Below, piece after piece: positions 53,870-63,829 of a stretch of DNA of 64,000 nucleotides. The DNA is from Lepidostoma basale (taxonomy: Eukaryota; Arthropoda; Insecta; Trichoptera; Lepidostomatidae), in NCBI GenBank assembly GCA_022606425.2, contig JAHDVF020000493.1, positions 310,001-374,000 of the forward strand, read 5' to 3'. The notes below the pieces were generated by a model, which was not told where the DNA came from, did not search any database, and worked only from the letters and a program-made list of their open reading frames with translations. The number at the start of each line of letters is the position of its first letter. Positions within the stretch are counted from its first letter, which is position 1. The position numbers and the translations under genes are program-made.

Positions 53870-54260
53870 ATACTTTTCTCCTCCACATTCAAATATTGTG
53901 TCATAGACGCACGCGCGCCGATTTCTCCGACTCGTCACCTGGCTGACATTTAATATTTGATTGATAAGATCGAGCTACGTTTTCCTAGGTCTTCCTCTAT
54001 TTCTTGTTCCGTTTACATCCTTAACATATACTTTCTTTACGATTCATCTTCATTATAATAAATTTTATTCTTTCCGTGTGTCCAAACTATCTAAATGACC
54101 TTTTAATTATTTTGTCATAAAACTTTCATTCGCACTGTATTCACTTCTTATATTTGCATTTTATATTATCGTTCACACATTCATCTAAGAGATCTCATTT
54201 TTTTCGGCACCTATTATATTTTAACCTTTTTTTGCTAGTTCTATGCATCACTTCCATCAA
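53870..54260 (-). mobile_element. LINE-T 3' part, decayed, no tail
   Basis: The complement of CMNVEEREK-like, RNRRACVYDT and GRPRKTWLDLINQI-like coding, then CGANESVMTK-like and RSLRR-like pieces up to 54250. Frameshifted throughout. Confidence 0.75.
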
Positions 54261-54790
54261 ATTTATGCTTGTTTATTTAATTATGCTTATCCATATTATA
54301 ACGAAGTTACCGCTATACAAGACTTATATTATATGCTCAATTGATTTTTTTTTAAATCGTATTAAACCTATTTTTTAATCTTACATTATTTAAAATTCAC
54401 ATCAGTACCATAATATTAAACACGCAGTTTATTTAATATTTTATTAGTTAACAAATAAGAATGTTAGGTACAGTTTGAGAATCGCAAAAATATTTCGCCA
54501 GTGCAACTGAGTTATGAGAATTGTCGATGAAATAATTCCATCGTTTATCTCCGGATAATCTTGGCGGGAACCTGTTTTCCGTGCGTGCCTAAGAATCTTC
54601 AGACAATTTGATTATCTCCATACATAAAAATGAATGTATTCTCCCAAAAAGAAAAAAATATATTTCGGAATCATAACACCATCAAGTTTCTCACGGTTTT
54701 TCAAAATGTAAATCATTTTGAAAAACGTGTCGTTTTTCATTTACGTATTTGAAATCTAAAATATTTATTTATGTACTCGTATTATTACGA
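54261..54790. other. AT-rich, nothing recognised
   Basis: A small hairpin (AAATGTAAATCATTTTGAAA and AAACGTGTCGTTTTTC region, 54700-54740) is the only structure noticed. Confidence 0.35.
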
Positions 54791-54794
54791 GTAC

Positions 54795-54945
54795 TAACTA
54801 ATTGACTAACCGTCACATTTATCCTGACATATCTTTCGAGTTTACTCTACATTTATACATCGTGACAGGCACACTCGTTGGCTTTTTCAACTTTGAACAT
54901 GCTCGCCTTTAGTAATTAATTAATAAATTTAGTTATATTTACCAT
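54795..54945 (-). mobile_element. LINE-T terminal fragment
   Basis: CTAACTAATTGACTAACCGT terminus, then the complement of the AREICQD-like end and KGEHVQS-like coding. A second, separate copy begins at 55022. Confidence 0.65.
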
Positions 54946-55021
54946 ATTTCGTAATTCCATAATGATTCATTTTTTTTTGGACGTTATGAAGACATTGCGA
55001 CTTTTAAAGATTTTTTCGAAC

Positions 55022-55510
55022 AAACTAACCATCACGCCGTCTCCCCGAAGGGGTAGGCAGAAAGAATTTTCTTTCCTGACATATTTCTCTCGCTTCTTCA
55101 ACATTCATACATCGTGTCATGCACGTGCGTCGATTTCTCTGACTTCTCACGTGGCCTACATTCAATATTTGGTTTATTTGATCGTGCTACGTTTTCCTCG
55201 ATCTTCCTCTATTTCGAGTTCCATTTACATCGTTAACATGTTATATAATTTTTTTACCATTCTTTCTTCATTCATTATTTCCATGTGTCCAAACCATCTT
55301 AATGATCCTTTCATTATTTTGTTCATAACACCATCATTCGCACCGCATTCACTTCTCATATTTTCATTCGACACTCTATCATACACATAGTATCCACACA
55401 TTTGTCTAAGAGATCTCAATTCTACGGCAATTATTCTACTTTCATCATTTGCTCCAAGCTTCACTTCCATACATAAGGGTTGGCACTAGAAATCCATTAT
55501 GTACTGCCAA
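55022..55510 (-). mobile_element. LINE-T 3' part
   Basis: CTAACCATCACGCCGTCTCC terminus. The minus frame at 55225-55470 reads MEVKLGANDESRIIAVELRS, LRQMCGYYVYDRVSNENMRS, ECGANDGVMNKIMKGSLRWF, GHMEIMNEERMVKKLYN. The same element as 29270-29755 by sequence. Confidence 0.85.
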
Positions 55511-56140
55511 CTGAAATACACATTACTGTATATAAAGGGAAACGCCTTTGAGTCTCACAACATTAATAATGTCTTAACAGGGCGAAATATAAATATGTAA
55601 TATATAAATTATATAATATGGGAATGACACACTAGTAATATAATAATATTTCTATAAAACTGATTTAGTATAATATAATAAAATAAACATTCGCCGGCAG
55701 TCGATTAAAAATATATTAAAGACCCCAGCAAACATTACATCCATCAAAGTTCTTGCATAGGTGGGTAGGTACTTTTGAATATTATAGTAGTGCATTCATG
55801 AACAAGCCTGACGAGGTAGCGAATACCGGCCATTCACGAACGGACAAAGGAAATTCGCGGAATATAGTTGACACTTTGTGTGGCAGGACATCATCATTAA
55901 TCTGTCCCGATTGTGAGATGCTGAGGTAATGGCCCACACCTGCATTCAAACAGGACTTACATTGAGTAACTATGTGTCATATTCTATTTACTGAGTAACG
56001 TAAACATAGATTTGCTTTCGTATATTTTCAAATTTAAAATGGTGTTATTTTTTTTCTTGTACCCACACACATACATAACTTTGTGTTTGAAAAGTAACTA
56101 AACAACATCGCAAATTCTGAATTTATGACGATTTTCTTCT
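55511..56140. other. No gene recognised
   Basis: HR-D traces at about 55560-55680. 55800-55980 is GC-richer (CCTGACGAGGTAGCGAATAC), with no supportable frame. Confidence 0.35.
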
Positions 56141-56144
56141 TCTT

Positions 56145-56700
56145 TTAATAGATGTGACGATCTGTGACACAGAAATCATGTCGCACGCTTAATAGAACAC
56201 TGGCTTAACTCCAAAATAGCAAGTTTTGCTCAATCTGACATGAGTCGGTGTTTTAACAAAAACAGTCGAAAAACACGTAAGAATGGATAGCGTTAACATT
56301 GTGAACGATTATCGTACGTACGAATGGATAGCGTTAACATTGTGAAAAATAGATGGATAGCGTTAACCCAAGCCTCTGTCTAATGTTAATTCAGTTATGA
56401 CCTAAACCACAATCGGTCAGTTTACTATTAAGCGTGCGATGTCTCCTCAAATGATGAGGTCCAGCTGTCCTTCCATCTCTTAGGCGGTCTTCCAGGTGGG
56501 CGGTGTCCGGAGGGGATTTCATAAGCGGCTGTATATGCAAGTCTGTCACCATCCATTCGGGCTACATGGTCCCTCCAGTATCTTCTTCTGGATCTACTCC
56601 ACTGAACGATATCCTCTATTTCGCAAGTTTTTCTAATGTCTACGTCGCGGACACGATCTCGGAAATTTTTTGCCAGTAATTATTGGTCCTTCATCTCCGA
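56145..56700 (-). mobile_element. LINE-K 3' end split by a CGCAC-ended MITE
   Basis: The short (AAG)n end and ATCATGT terminus lie at 56145-56181. Coding resumes at 56439 and continues on the minus strand with PPGRPPKRWKDSW-like, GDRLAYTAAYEIPSGH, SRRRYWRDHVARM and CEIEDIVQWSR to about 56690. Confidence 0.88.
56182..56438. mobile_element. CGCAC-ended MITE, copy 2 (257 bp)
   Basis: Perfect 14-bp ends CGCACGCTTAATAG. ATGT on each side (56178-56181, 56439-56442) restores the LINE-K sequence; it can also be read as TG flanking TCGCAC ends. ATGGATAGCGTTAAC occurs three times inside. CACTGGCTTAACTCCAAAAT matches the same place in the 39356 copy. No coding. Confidence 0.88.
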
Positions 56701-57060
56701 TAATAATAATAATAATAATAATAAGGCTAATTTGTATAGCGCCGTTTTCGTGAATAGCTCACCTCAGGGGCGCTTTGACAATGTTTTTAGTCATGAGAGC
56801 TGCATGTGACACCAGCAATCAGATAACCGTTGTTTACATTTTATGGGATATTTTGAAAAGGTGGGTTTTTAGGTGAGATTTAAAGTCTGTCGGATTGTCA
56901 ATGCATCTGAGGCGTGCAGGAAGCATATTCCAGGCGGACGGACCTGCCACTGCGAAGGCCCGATCTCCGAAATTTGTCCGGGGGTTGTGCTTTGGCTCAA
57001 CTAATCTGCCTATTGCCGAGGAGTTTGCTGATCGAAGCGTAGATTGCCGTAAGTTAGGGC
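56701..57060 (-). mobile_element. LINE-C 3' end
   Basis: (ATT)n at the left edge, then the minus-strand C-terminus in broken frames (LRSA-like, NFGDRAFAVAGPSAWN-like, CLPARLR). Closest to 9490-10140. Confidence 0.8.
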
Positions 57061-57289
57061 TATGTTCTTAATAGTCCCTTGGTTCGCACAGTGTCGGCCC
57101 GCGTCTCTACAGCGTACGTCATGATAATAATATAGATAATCGTAAAAAACTGACGTTTTAATTATTTTATAGAAAAAAAATGTACATATTATAAATTTTT
57201 TTTTTTTCATTTTTGCATAGATAACCGCATACCTTATTTGTCATGAGTTTTAATATAAGAATTTTATTATTATTTTGATGACTTATATT

Positions 57290-57660
57290 TTAAGTGTGCC
57301 GTTTTGGCTTTGAATTACTCAAAGCGCGCACTAGGAAATGACTGACCGAACAGTGCAGTCTTTGGAAGTTTCTTAAATTTAACGTCACTATCCTCATACT
57401 ACTAACATGGAGGCTATTCCACGCCAACGGACCCGCAACGCTGAAAGCAAGATCATAGAAACTTGCTTTATTGGCTCTGACTGGAATTGTTATGTTTTTT
57501 GCACTTGTTTCTGCTGATCGGAGTGAACGTGGCCTTTCCGTTGGCATGGGTGTCACGCAGAGGTCCGATATATACGTTGGCGCTCTCTGGTGTCGAGCTT
57601 TACACTGTCACACACGATTTGTATTTTACTCGCTCTCGGATTTCGTAAGATCAGATGATG
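57290..57660 (-). mobile_element. LINE-C-like C-terminus, second subfamily
   Basis: The minus frame at 57290-57556 reads MPTERPRSLRSAETSAKNIT, IPVRANKASFYDLAFSVAGP, LAWNSLHVSSMR, NLRNFQRLHCSVSHFLVRAL. The pattern F.VA.P..WN.LP ... FK..LK is the usual CR1/L2 C-terminus. Ends just before the 5S gene. Confidence 0.8.
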
Positions 57661-57743
57661 AACTTAAGTGGAAAAATAATATTTTTATGTTCTAAAAATT
57701 CGCTACTTCGCTATATTAGTAATTTAATTTCCTCAAGCCTGCT

Positions 57744-57861
57744 GCCAACGACCATACCACGTTGAATGCACCGGTTCTCGTCCGATCACCGAAGTTAAGC
57801 AACATTGGGCGCGGTCAGTACTTGGATGGGTGACCGCTTGGGAACACCGCGTGCCGTTGGC
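57744..57861 (+). rRNA. 5S ribosomal RNA gene
   Basis: About 118 bp, colinear with insect 5S rRNA. The ends GCCAACGACC and GCCGTTGGC pair as helix I. GTCCGATCACCGAAGTTAAG spans the A-box region and GCGGTCAGTACTTGGATGGG the C-box region of the internal TFIIIA/Pol III promoter. TTTTT at 57866-57870 is the expected terminator. A single unit, not a tandem array, flanked by LINE debris. It may be a dispersed functional gene or a recent pseudogene; the intact length, boxes and terminator favour a gene. Confidence 0.93.
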
Positions 57862-58019
57862 CCTCTTTTTGCATCCATCTTTTAATAGTCTATTGCGTCT
57901 TCTATCTTATCATTGCAATTGTATTTATAGATCTCCATACCACAATCTGCAGTAATGAAGCTTCCTACATTAACCTCTATCGCCTATTATTTGTTATCTT
58001 TAATTTTCTCTTAACGTAA

Positions 58020-58260
58020 GGGTATTCACAAATTCACCATATCTCCATTTAAAGAAGTCTATCTAAATTCCCACCTCGTTTAGAAGACGAATCGCCTTCA
58101 ATACAGGAGAACTTCTAAGCGCCTCTGTGCGGCAATTTGGTGCACAAAATAAGATGTGCCCCCTTGCGCTACTATGTCTTTGGGGAACGAATAGAGATAG
58201 TTATCTTGGTATTACTTGCTTCCTTCCTTTGTTATGATTATGAATACCCCCTATGCAAAA
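58020..58260 (-). mobile_element. LINE-J (33139-type) fragment
   Basis: The complement encodes RGHILFCAPNCRTEALRSSP, VLKAIRLLNEVG and onward, the same block as 33300-33450. Decayed and truncated at both ends. Confidence 0.75.
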
Positions 58261-58299
58261 GTATTATACTAGAACTCCATTATGTACTCCAAAATGATT

Positions 58300-58415
58300 A
58301 AACATTCATTAATTAATGTTGTATTTGAAATTTCATTGAAAATAATGAAAACAAAAAAATTGTAAAAAACTTTTTTTTAAATATTTAGTAAAAATCCACT
58401 GATGTTTGTGTCTTC
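58300..58415 (-). mobile_element. HR-I element starting at the predicted ribozyme cleavage site
   Basis: Minus strand begins GAAGACACAAACATCAGTGG, exactly the base that follows C17 in the 49529 copy, and runs to AAATGAAATTTCAAATACAA. The next base on the right (58416) already belongs to LINE-T (GTTAGAAGTCGGAAGAATAG). Confidence 0.6.
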
Positions 58416-58560
58416 GTTAGAAGTCGGAAGAATAGACGTGCGTGTATGACTCGTTTTATGAATGTGGAAGAAGCTAGAGAGGTATGTCAGGATAGAGTAG
58501 TGTGGCGGTCTTCGGGGTAGACAGACCCCTGTGGAGAAAAGGTGTGATGATTTGTTTGTT
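58416..58560 (+). mobile_element. LINE-T terminal fragment
   Basis: VRSRKNRRACMTRFMNVEEA-like coding, REVCQDRVVWRS, then GGAGAAAAGGTGTGATGAT and (TTTG)n, the tail type of the 23165 copy. Confidence 0.7.
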
Positions 58561-58619
58561 TGTTTTTTACAAAAAAAAGATATTTTCTGTTTTGATAAAA
58601 TATATGTATTGATATTATT

Positions 58620-58763
58620 AATTTTTTTTCGATAAACTTATGGCGTTAACACTGTGGAATTTCATAATGACGATTTTTTATGAATTAAAACACTGTTTTA
58701 GCCACTTTTGAATTTATTTTTCTCGGCATGTTTCAAAGACTTACACCTTCATCATCGGGAGAA
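58620..58763 (-). mobile_element. HR-C repeat with hammerhead-like motif
   Basis: The motif at 58720-58763 minus has CCGAUGA (U4 to C), extra U, stem II GAAGG with UCUUU, GAAAC, AUGCC (U16.1 changed) with C17 at 58725. Stem I is perfect over UUCUC/GAGAA. The tail AAATAAATTCAAAAGTGGCT, AATTCCACAGTGTTAACGCC follows. Confidence 0.6.
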
Positions 58764-58799
58764 CGATATAAACTGATGTCTACTGTTTGGCTTTTTCTG

Positions 58800-59095
58800 T
58801 TTTATATACTTTGTATAAAAAACACTAACTTTAAAAAAAAAATACATACCAGACATGTTTCGGATAACCGGTACTTCTTCAGTGATACATATAATATTAT
58901 AAAGATACATATTCAAAATTTAAAATATTATAAAATGATCAGATGTTATAAAGATTTATTTTGGAACGTTTATGCTTTTGTTATAACAAATATTATGAAT
59001 CAATTTAAATTTTTAAGTTCTTATTGGGGTTCGGGTAATTAGTTACAACAAAGTAAATAAATCAAAGATTGGACTTGACGTTAAATTTATTTGAT
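58800..59095 (-). mobile_element. HR-E element, copy 2
   Basis: Collinear with 18330-18655: ATTTATTTTGGAACGTTTAT, CAAATATTATGAATCA, CAAAGATTGGACTTGACGTT. Its hammerhead is directly followed (about 80 bp) by the HR-C motif in the same orientation. Confidence 0.75.
58842..58892 (-). ncRNA. Candidate hammerhead ribozyme, HR-E copy 2
   Basis: CUGAAGA (58876-58882), extra A, weak stem II (GUAC...UAUCC), GAAAC, palindromic ACAUGU, C17 at 58852. Stem I pairs ten bases (58842-58851 with 58883-58892), using G-U where copy 1 has A-U. Stem II is more damaged than in copy 1. Confidence 0.65.
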
Positions 59096-59099
59096 TATA

Positions 59100-60280
59100 A
59101 TATTTTCTTTTTTTAATTTCTAAAATTTCGAGATTGCTCAAAATTATATTTCTATTATTAATATGCAAAATTTCAACGCCATTTTAATTTTACAAGTTAA
59201 TAATAAAATCATTTTGTAAAAACAGTTTCAACCTTGACACTCGACTTCTCACCCATTATAATGAGATTCCTGGTCACATTGTGAAAAATAATACAAAAAT
59301 ACGTATACCATAGATCAAACGAGCACCACATAAGTCACAAGTTAACAATTCAAGGGGTCCGCTGACGTATGTAATGCATTCAATAATATGAATACATTGA
59401 AAGGAAAGATATACCAATGATAATTTCATTAGCATTTGGAGTGTGGAGCGAAAGAACCAAGTCACCCCTAGCCCTATCCACCGCTTGATTAAATGACCTC
59501 TATTAGTCATTTTGATATTCAGTTTGACGGTATTCATTTATTTACTTGATGGCAGCATTATTTTGGTTACAACTGTACATAAATCTATGCTTATACAAAC
59601 TAAAAAAAATGTGAAAATTTCCTTTATTTTAACAAGTAAATAGTTTGACCAGATAAAATTATTCAAGAGCCATCAAACTAGTGAATAAAATTTAATAAAT
59701 TCACGTGCGTATAAGAGTTCTCGTGAGAATCTTTATGATTCTCAAATGTGATAAATCTTTTGAATTTTACGCGATTTAACGGTTGACTTTGATAATAAGA
59801 CATAAAAATCGAATCATCGCATATTAAAGTGACATAATAATCTCATATTGTCATTAAACCTACACGATCGATTTCGCAATTTCGCAAAGGGGTCGTAAAG
59901 ACGCAACGCCTTTCGATTCACCCTTTGACGCAACAGAAAATGCCGGTCGTAAAAACTACAAATTGATAATGAACCCATTCACGGATCAACCCTTTTTCGA
60001 TCGATTCTGTCGGTTGATGTCTTCAATAGACACAGTATAAAAGATCCAGTGTGTGAGCCTATAAACTGAAAGACTCAGAATGACGAGTAGTTTTGAAGAA
60101 TAGATATCGGATGACAATCAAAATCCCTGGCCATTTTGTCACGGGGACACCTGCACTTTTATTGTGAGGATGCGTATCATATTATTATTAGGCAAAAATA
60201 ATTATTACCCATAAAAGTAAAGGGTTGTATTGATCTAAACGCATATAATGTTAAAACCTTTTAACGCTATTTCCCCGCTA
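59100..60280. other. No gene recognised
   Basis: The 87-codon minus frame at 59274-59537 (MNTVKLNIKMTNRGHLIKRW) is the longest here. It could be part of an unknown repeat; I see no domain. Confidence 0.35.
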
Positions 60281-60284
60281 CTTC

Positions 60285-60510
60285 TTCTTTTCCCGTTACT
60301 TCTGGGTCGGCTTTTTTAATCATTTGGCGCCAGGTATTTCTTTGGTAAGCAACTTCCTTATTTACTTCGTATCCCTCTGCACATTCGTCAGTCAAGTAAC
60401 TTGAGGTATTCCTGTCCCTCTCTTACTAGTCACGGAAGACAATTTTTCACGACATGGTCGTGAGGTGTCCTACTCACGTGATCGTACCATCGGAGCCTTG
60501 TTTCTGGCAT
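60285..60510 (-). mobile_element. LINE C-terminal fragment, unclassified
   Basis: Broken minus frames give RWYDHVSRTPHDHVVKNC, a charged region, then NKEVAYQRNTWRQMIKKADP and EVTGK. RW.GHV and W...I.KADP are frequent at LINE ORF2 ends. AGAAGAAG follows. Confidence 0.6.
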
Positions 60511-60511
60511 A

Positions 60512-61800
60512 AAATAAACACCCAAAGAGATAGTTCAACTAATTTTCAATGATTGGTAGTCCAGCATACCCAGTGAATAAGTCAGTTGAGTATAGTCAAG
60601 GCTTAACCGTTTTCATTGAGATAACGTAGGAACTTTTTCTGTACCTTCTTAATAAATAGACAATATTTTGTTTCGTGCAGTGCCCACATCAAAGTGCTAA
60701 ATTCTAGCCGACTTATTACCAAGAAGTCATACTGTTATACAATAGCTTTTTAACATAGGTAAGTAGGTATATTAATTCATAGATTGGATCACCGGCGTAC
60801 ATAATTAGTAATTGTACGCAATACCCAATTGATCTCCAAGATAGGATCACCACTAATGAGAGGTTTAGGTTTCGCAACTGAGGTTATAACCTGGCAGTCG
60901 CTAATAGCCGTTATTAAGATGTTAGGGATGTCAAGTATACGGGGTTAGGGGTCCCGTAGTGCGCCGCCCTTTTGAGAACGTGATGCTGGTAAATTAATCA
61001 GTTTACTTATTATTTCTTGAATAACCGTCGCGTTGCCATGTGGTCAATTGAGTTTCCACTGCCAATTTAAAGTTGATTTTCTTAAAACCTATGGACCCTA
61101 ATATTATAAAAAAAATTGTAATCCTCCATTGAAGTGTTCTCAATATTTCGTAATAAAAAAAAAAGCAAAAAATTACTTCCTTCATCCCAAAAAAAAAATA
61201 TTTTCTAAGACTGCCCTCACCTTCATTCGTGTTAAGGTAGAATTTGTTTTGCTAATATTTACAACTTTATCAAAAGTGACAAATACTTACTCGCTGTTTT
61301 GAACGTATTATAAATTATATCTTTGACCTTTTCAATAGGTACGTAATAATACCGACTGGATGAAAACGCAGCACGTAACTTAATAATATCAGAACTGTGA
61401 AAATATTAACACTTTACCAAAAGGGACAAATATTAATACGTACTCGTTGTCTTGAACGTACTATACATTTTGCCTAGGTGCCTTTATCCTCGCCCCGCCG
61501 GCCGCGGCGCGCAGACAAGTCCCGACCCGATGTCCAGTCGCCCGTATGCTGTGACGCATTACATATCAGAAATCGCATGGTTCCAGAAAAAAATTAATAA
61601 TGATATGTTTTTCAAATAATCCATGTATGTTATAGATATCGATCTATTCCTAATGAAATTCCCTACAAGATGACATAAATTAAATTTTGATTCATCTAGT
61701 CATATGCTTGATATTTAGATAAAGTTAGCGGTAAACTGAACTTACCACATGGGAGCGAGCGTTTTGTTTTGAACACGGTACGTTAAGGGATAATATTGTA
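60512..61800. other. No gene recognised; GC patch
   Basis: CCCCGCCGGCCGCGGCGCGC at about 61493-61512 stands out in AT-rich DNA. 61260-61330 and 61380-61460 share wording (TTTATCAAAAGTGACAAATA; TTTACCAAAAGGGACAAATA), a short direct duplication. No gene seen. Confidence 0.4.
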
Positions 61801-61804
61801 AAAA

Positions 61805-62040
61805 TCCAAATAAAATTATTCGTATTGTTGAAAACATCTGTTTTCTAGAAGTTTCATTATATTTTATTAGACTGTTCCATTGTTTTGGCCGAAACACTAT
61901 GATACTTCAACAACAATAAACTTGTTGATTGTAACACTTGATGATGCCAACACCGGTTGGCGAAAAGGCTGTTGCGACACTCAACAAGTGAGTAATATTT
62001 TTTTTGATCTCACAGCAGTGTTATAAATTTTAACAATTAA
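61805..62040. mobile_element. HR-D tail fused to an HR-A element
   Basis: TTTTCTAGAAGTTTCATTAT (HR-D) runs straight into GTTTTGGCCGAAACACTATG (HR-A). The HR-A motif at 61937-61973 plus reads UUGAUGA, stem II GCCAAC-ACCG-GUUGGC, GAAAA, GGCUGUU: three core changes. Confidence 0.65.
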
Positions 62041-62044
62041 TTTA

Positions 62045-62135
62045 ATTACACTGACACATTTCGCCCTTCTAAGCCATTATCATATGATCGCCATGCTTAG
62101 ACATTTGATATTGCCTTAGCAAGGCGAAACATGTC
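62045..62135. mobile_element. HR-D inverted pair, cores only
   Basis: ACACATTTCGCCCTTCTAAG faces TTGCCTTAGCAAGGCGAAAC. The right motif keeps GAAAC and AUGUC. Confidence 0.55.
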
Positions 62136-62149
62136 CTTCTACTACTGTC

Positions 62150-62400
62150 TGCCTACTCTCATAGATGATTCCGAGATCCTTCATCGTATATACATGTGTT
62201 AGTTGCTGGTTGTTCATTGTGTATCTATGATACACAGTTCTCAGTGCTCTATTTGTAGGTCAATTTTTTATAGTAAAATATAGCATAATGCACTTAGAGA
62301 CATTGAATTGCATTTTATTACTGTGACACCAGTTAAAAATATTATCAGTGTCCGACTGGAGGCGAATACAGTCGACAGGATTGTTAATTAATTATTATTT
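62150..62400 (-). mobile_element. LINE-J-type reverse-transcriptase fragment
   Basis: One nearly open minus frame reads NPVDCIRLQSDTDNIFNWCH, SNKMQFNVSKCIMLYFTIKN, stop, then VYHRYTMNNQQLTHVYTMKD, LGIIYESRQTV. The order LQ.D...W....M.FN..KC ... Y.MN...L..V...KDLGI is the RT palm/thumb boundary of Jockey/CR1-type LINEs. YESR joins the start of the 40508 frame. Confidence 0.8.
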
Positions 62401-62404
62401 ACCA

Positions 62405-62950
62405 ATTTTTTATTTGCTTTATTAACAATGAACTTCAACCATGAATACCACACTCCAAAGTTTACCTATGTGTGCCTACTTATTGTCATGATTTAGATTA
62501 ATCTACCTGCCTATCAATTATTCCGTGTTGTGGTCCATTTAGAGAGGCAATCGGCCCGAGGCGGCTCTAGGCGGATCGGCAATCCGTACATCTGGCGTAG
62601 ATACCAGCTTTTAATAGCGTTCGATTGTACGCGCTCAGAGCGAACGCCGGATAATTGTTACATCACCATAATAGGCACTTGTCACTCACGAAGATCGGAT
62701 TTGACAACGGATTCGACCACTAGCGCCCCCGGGCTAATGTACCAAATCCTCTCAGTTGATGGTTGATTATAGAACAGCTCAAATAGTCTCCGCTGGACAT
62801 ATACCGACCAACATTCATTAACAAATTGCATATACGGGATAAAACTTTGATAGTGTATTGCCGTTCACAATGGAATTCTGATTCTAACCTTTATTTATGT
62901 TTATTTATTGTAGGATAACATACAGTGATTGTTAATACACATACAAATTA
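62405..62950. other. No gene recognised
   Basis: The GC-richer 62540-62720 has a 78-codon frame (MVHLERQSARGGSRRIGNPY) of unknown meaning; I do not support it as a gene. Confidence 0.35.
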
Positions 62951-62956
62951 ACAAAC

Positions 62957-63385
62957 TTAACTAACTAACTAACTAACCATCACGCCGTCTCCCCGGAGGG
63001 GTAGGCAGAAATAATGGAACGCCACACTGTTCTATAGCGACATACTTCTCTCTTTCCTCTAAATTCATACATCTTGTCATGCACGCACGTCGATTTCTCC
63101 GACTCCTCACGTGACCGACATTCAGTATTTGATTGATTTGATCGTGCCACGTTTTCCTCGGCCTTCCTCCATTTCTTACTCCGTTCACGCCGTTTACATA
63201 TACCTTCTTTACCATTCTGTCTTCACTCGTTCTTTCAGTGTGTCCAAACCATCTTAATGACCCTTTCCTTATTTTGTTCATAACAGTTTCATTCGCACCA
63301 CATTCACTTCTTATACTTGCATTTTTCCCTCTATCATATACAGATTTGCCACACATTCGTCTTAGAGATCTCATTTTAAAATTAC
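62957..63385 (-). mobile_element. LINE-T 3' part, best open frame
   Basis: The minus frame at 62973-63539 contains [96 protein letters not shown] and a frame-shifted end. It is uninterrupted for about 140 codons and ends in (CTAA)n in plus view, so it is among the youngest copies here. Confidence 0.9.
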
Positions 63386-63479
63386 AATATAAGCAATATA
63401 CAAAAATATAAAAAAACACGAGATAATTAAAAAAAATTAAGACCAATGAAGTAATTAGAAACAATAAGAAGAACAACAC

Positions 63480-63598
63480 ATTATTTGAGGGATAGATGTT
63501 TTCTGAGGGTAGCCTCACTATCGTGAAAAATGTCCACATCCAAAGAGATGCGGTTTAATAGAATTATTGCCCTGCCCACGGGCAGTTCGTATCTGATA
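63480..63598 (-). mobile_element. LINE-J (33139-type) fragment
   Basis: The complement encodes ELPVGRAIILLNRISLDVDI, FHDSEATLRK: the VGRA...LLN...DVF block of LINE-J. Confidence 0.7.
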
Positions 63599-63599
63599 A

Positions 63600-63800
63600 T
63601 TGTACTAATACGACATGTTTCGCCTTTCTACGACATTATCAAATGTCTTATTCAAGCATTTGATAATTCCTTAGAAAGGCCAAACATGTCATGTCCCATA
63701 AACTATAATAAAACTTAAAACAAAAACAAAAAATAGAAATTTAATAAAACTTACAGAAAAGATACGTTTTCATTCGTATTTATTGTATTATTTAATATGG
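63600..63800. mobile_element. HR-D inverted pair
   Basis: ACGACATGTTTCGCCTTTCT faces CCTTAGAAAGGCCAAACATG. Tail ATAATAAAACTTACAGAAAA and the end AATATGGAGTTTTAGATCA. Confidence 0.65.
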
Positions 63801-63829
63801 AGTTTTAGATCAATGTTCAAAAAACAAAA

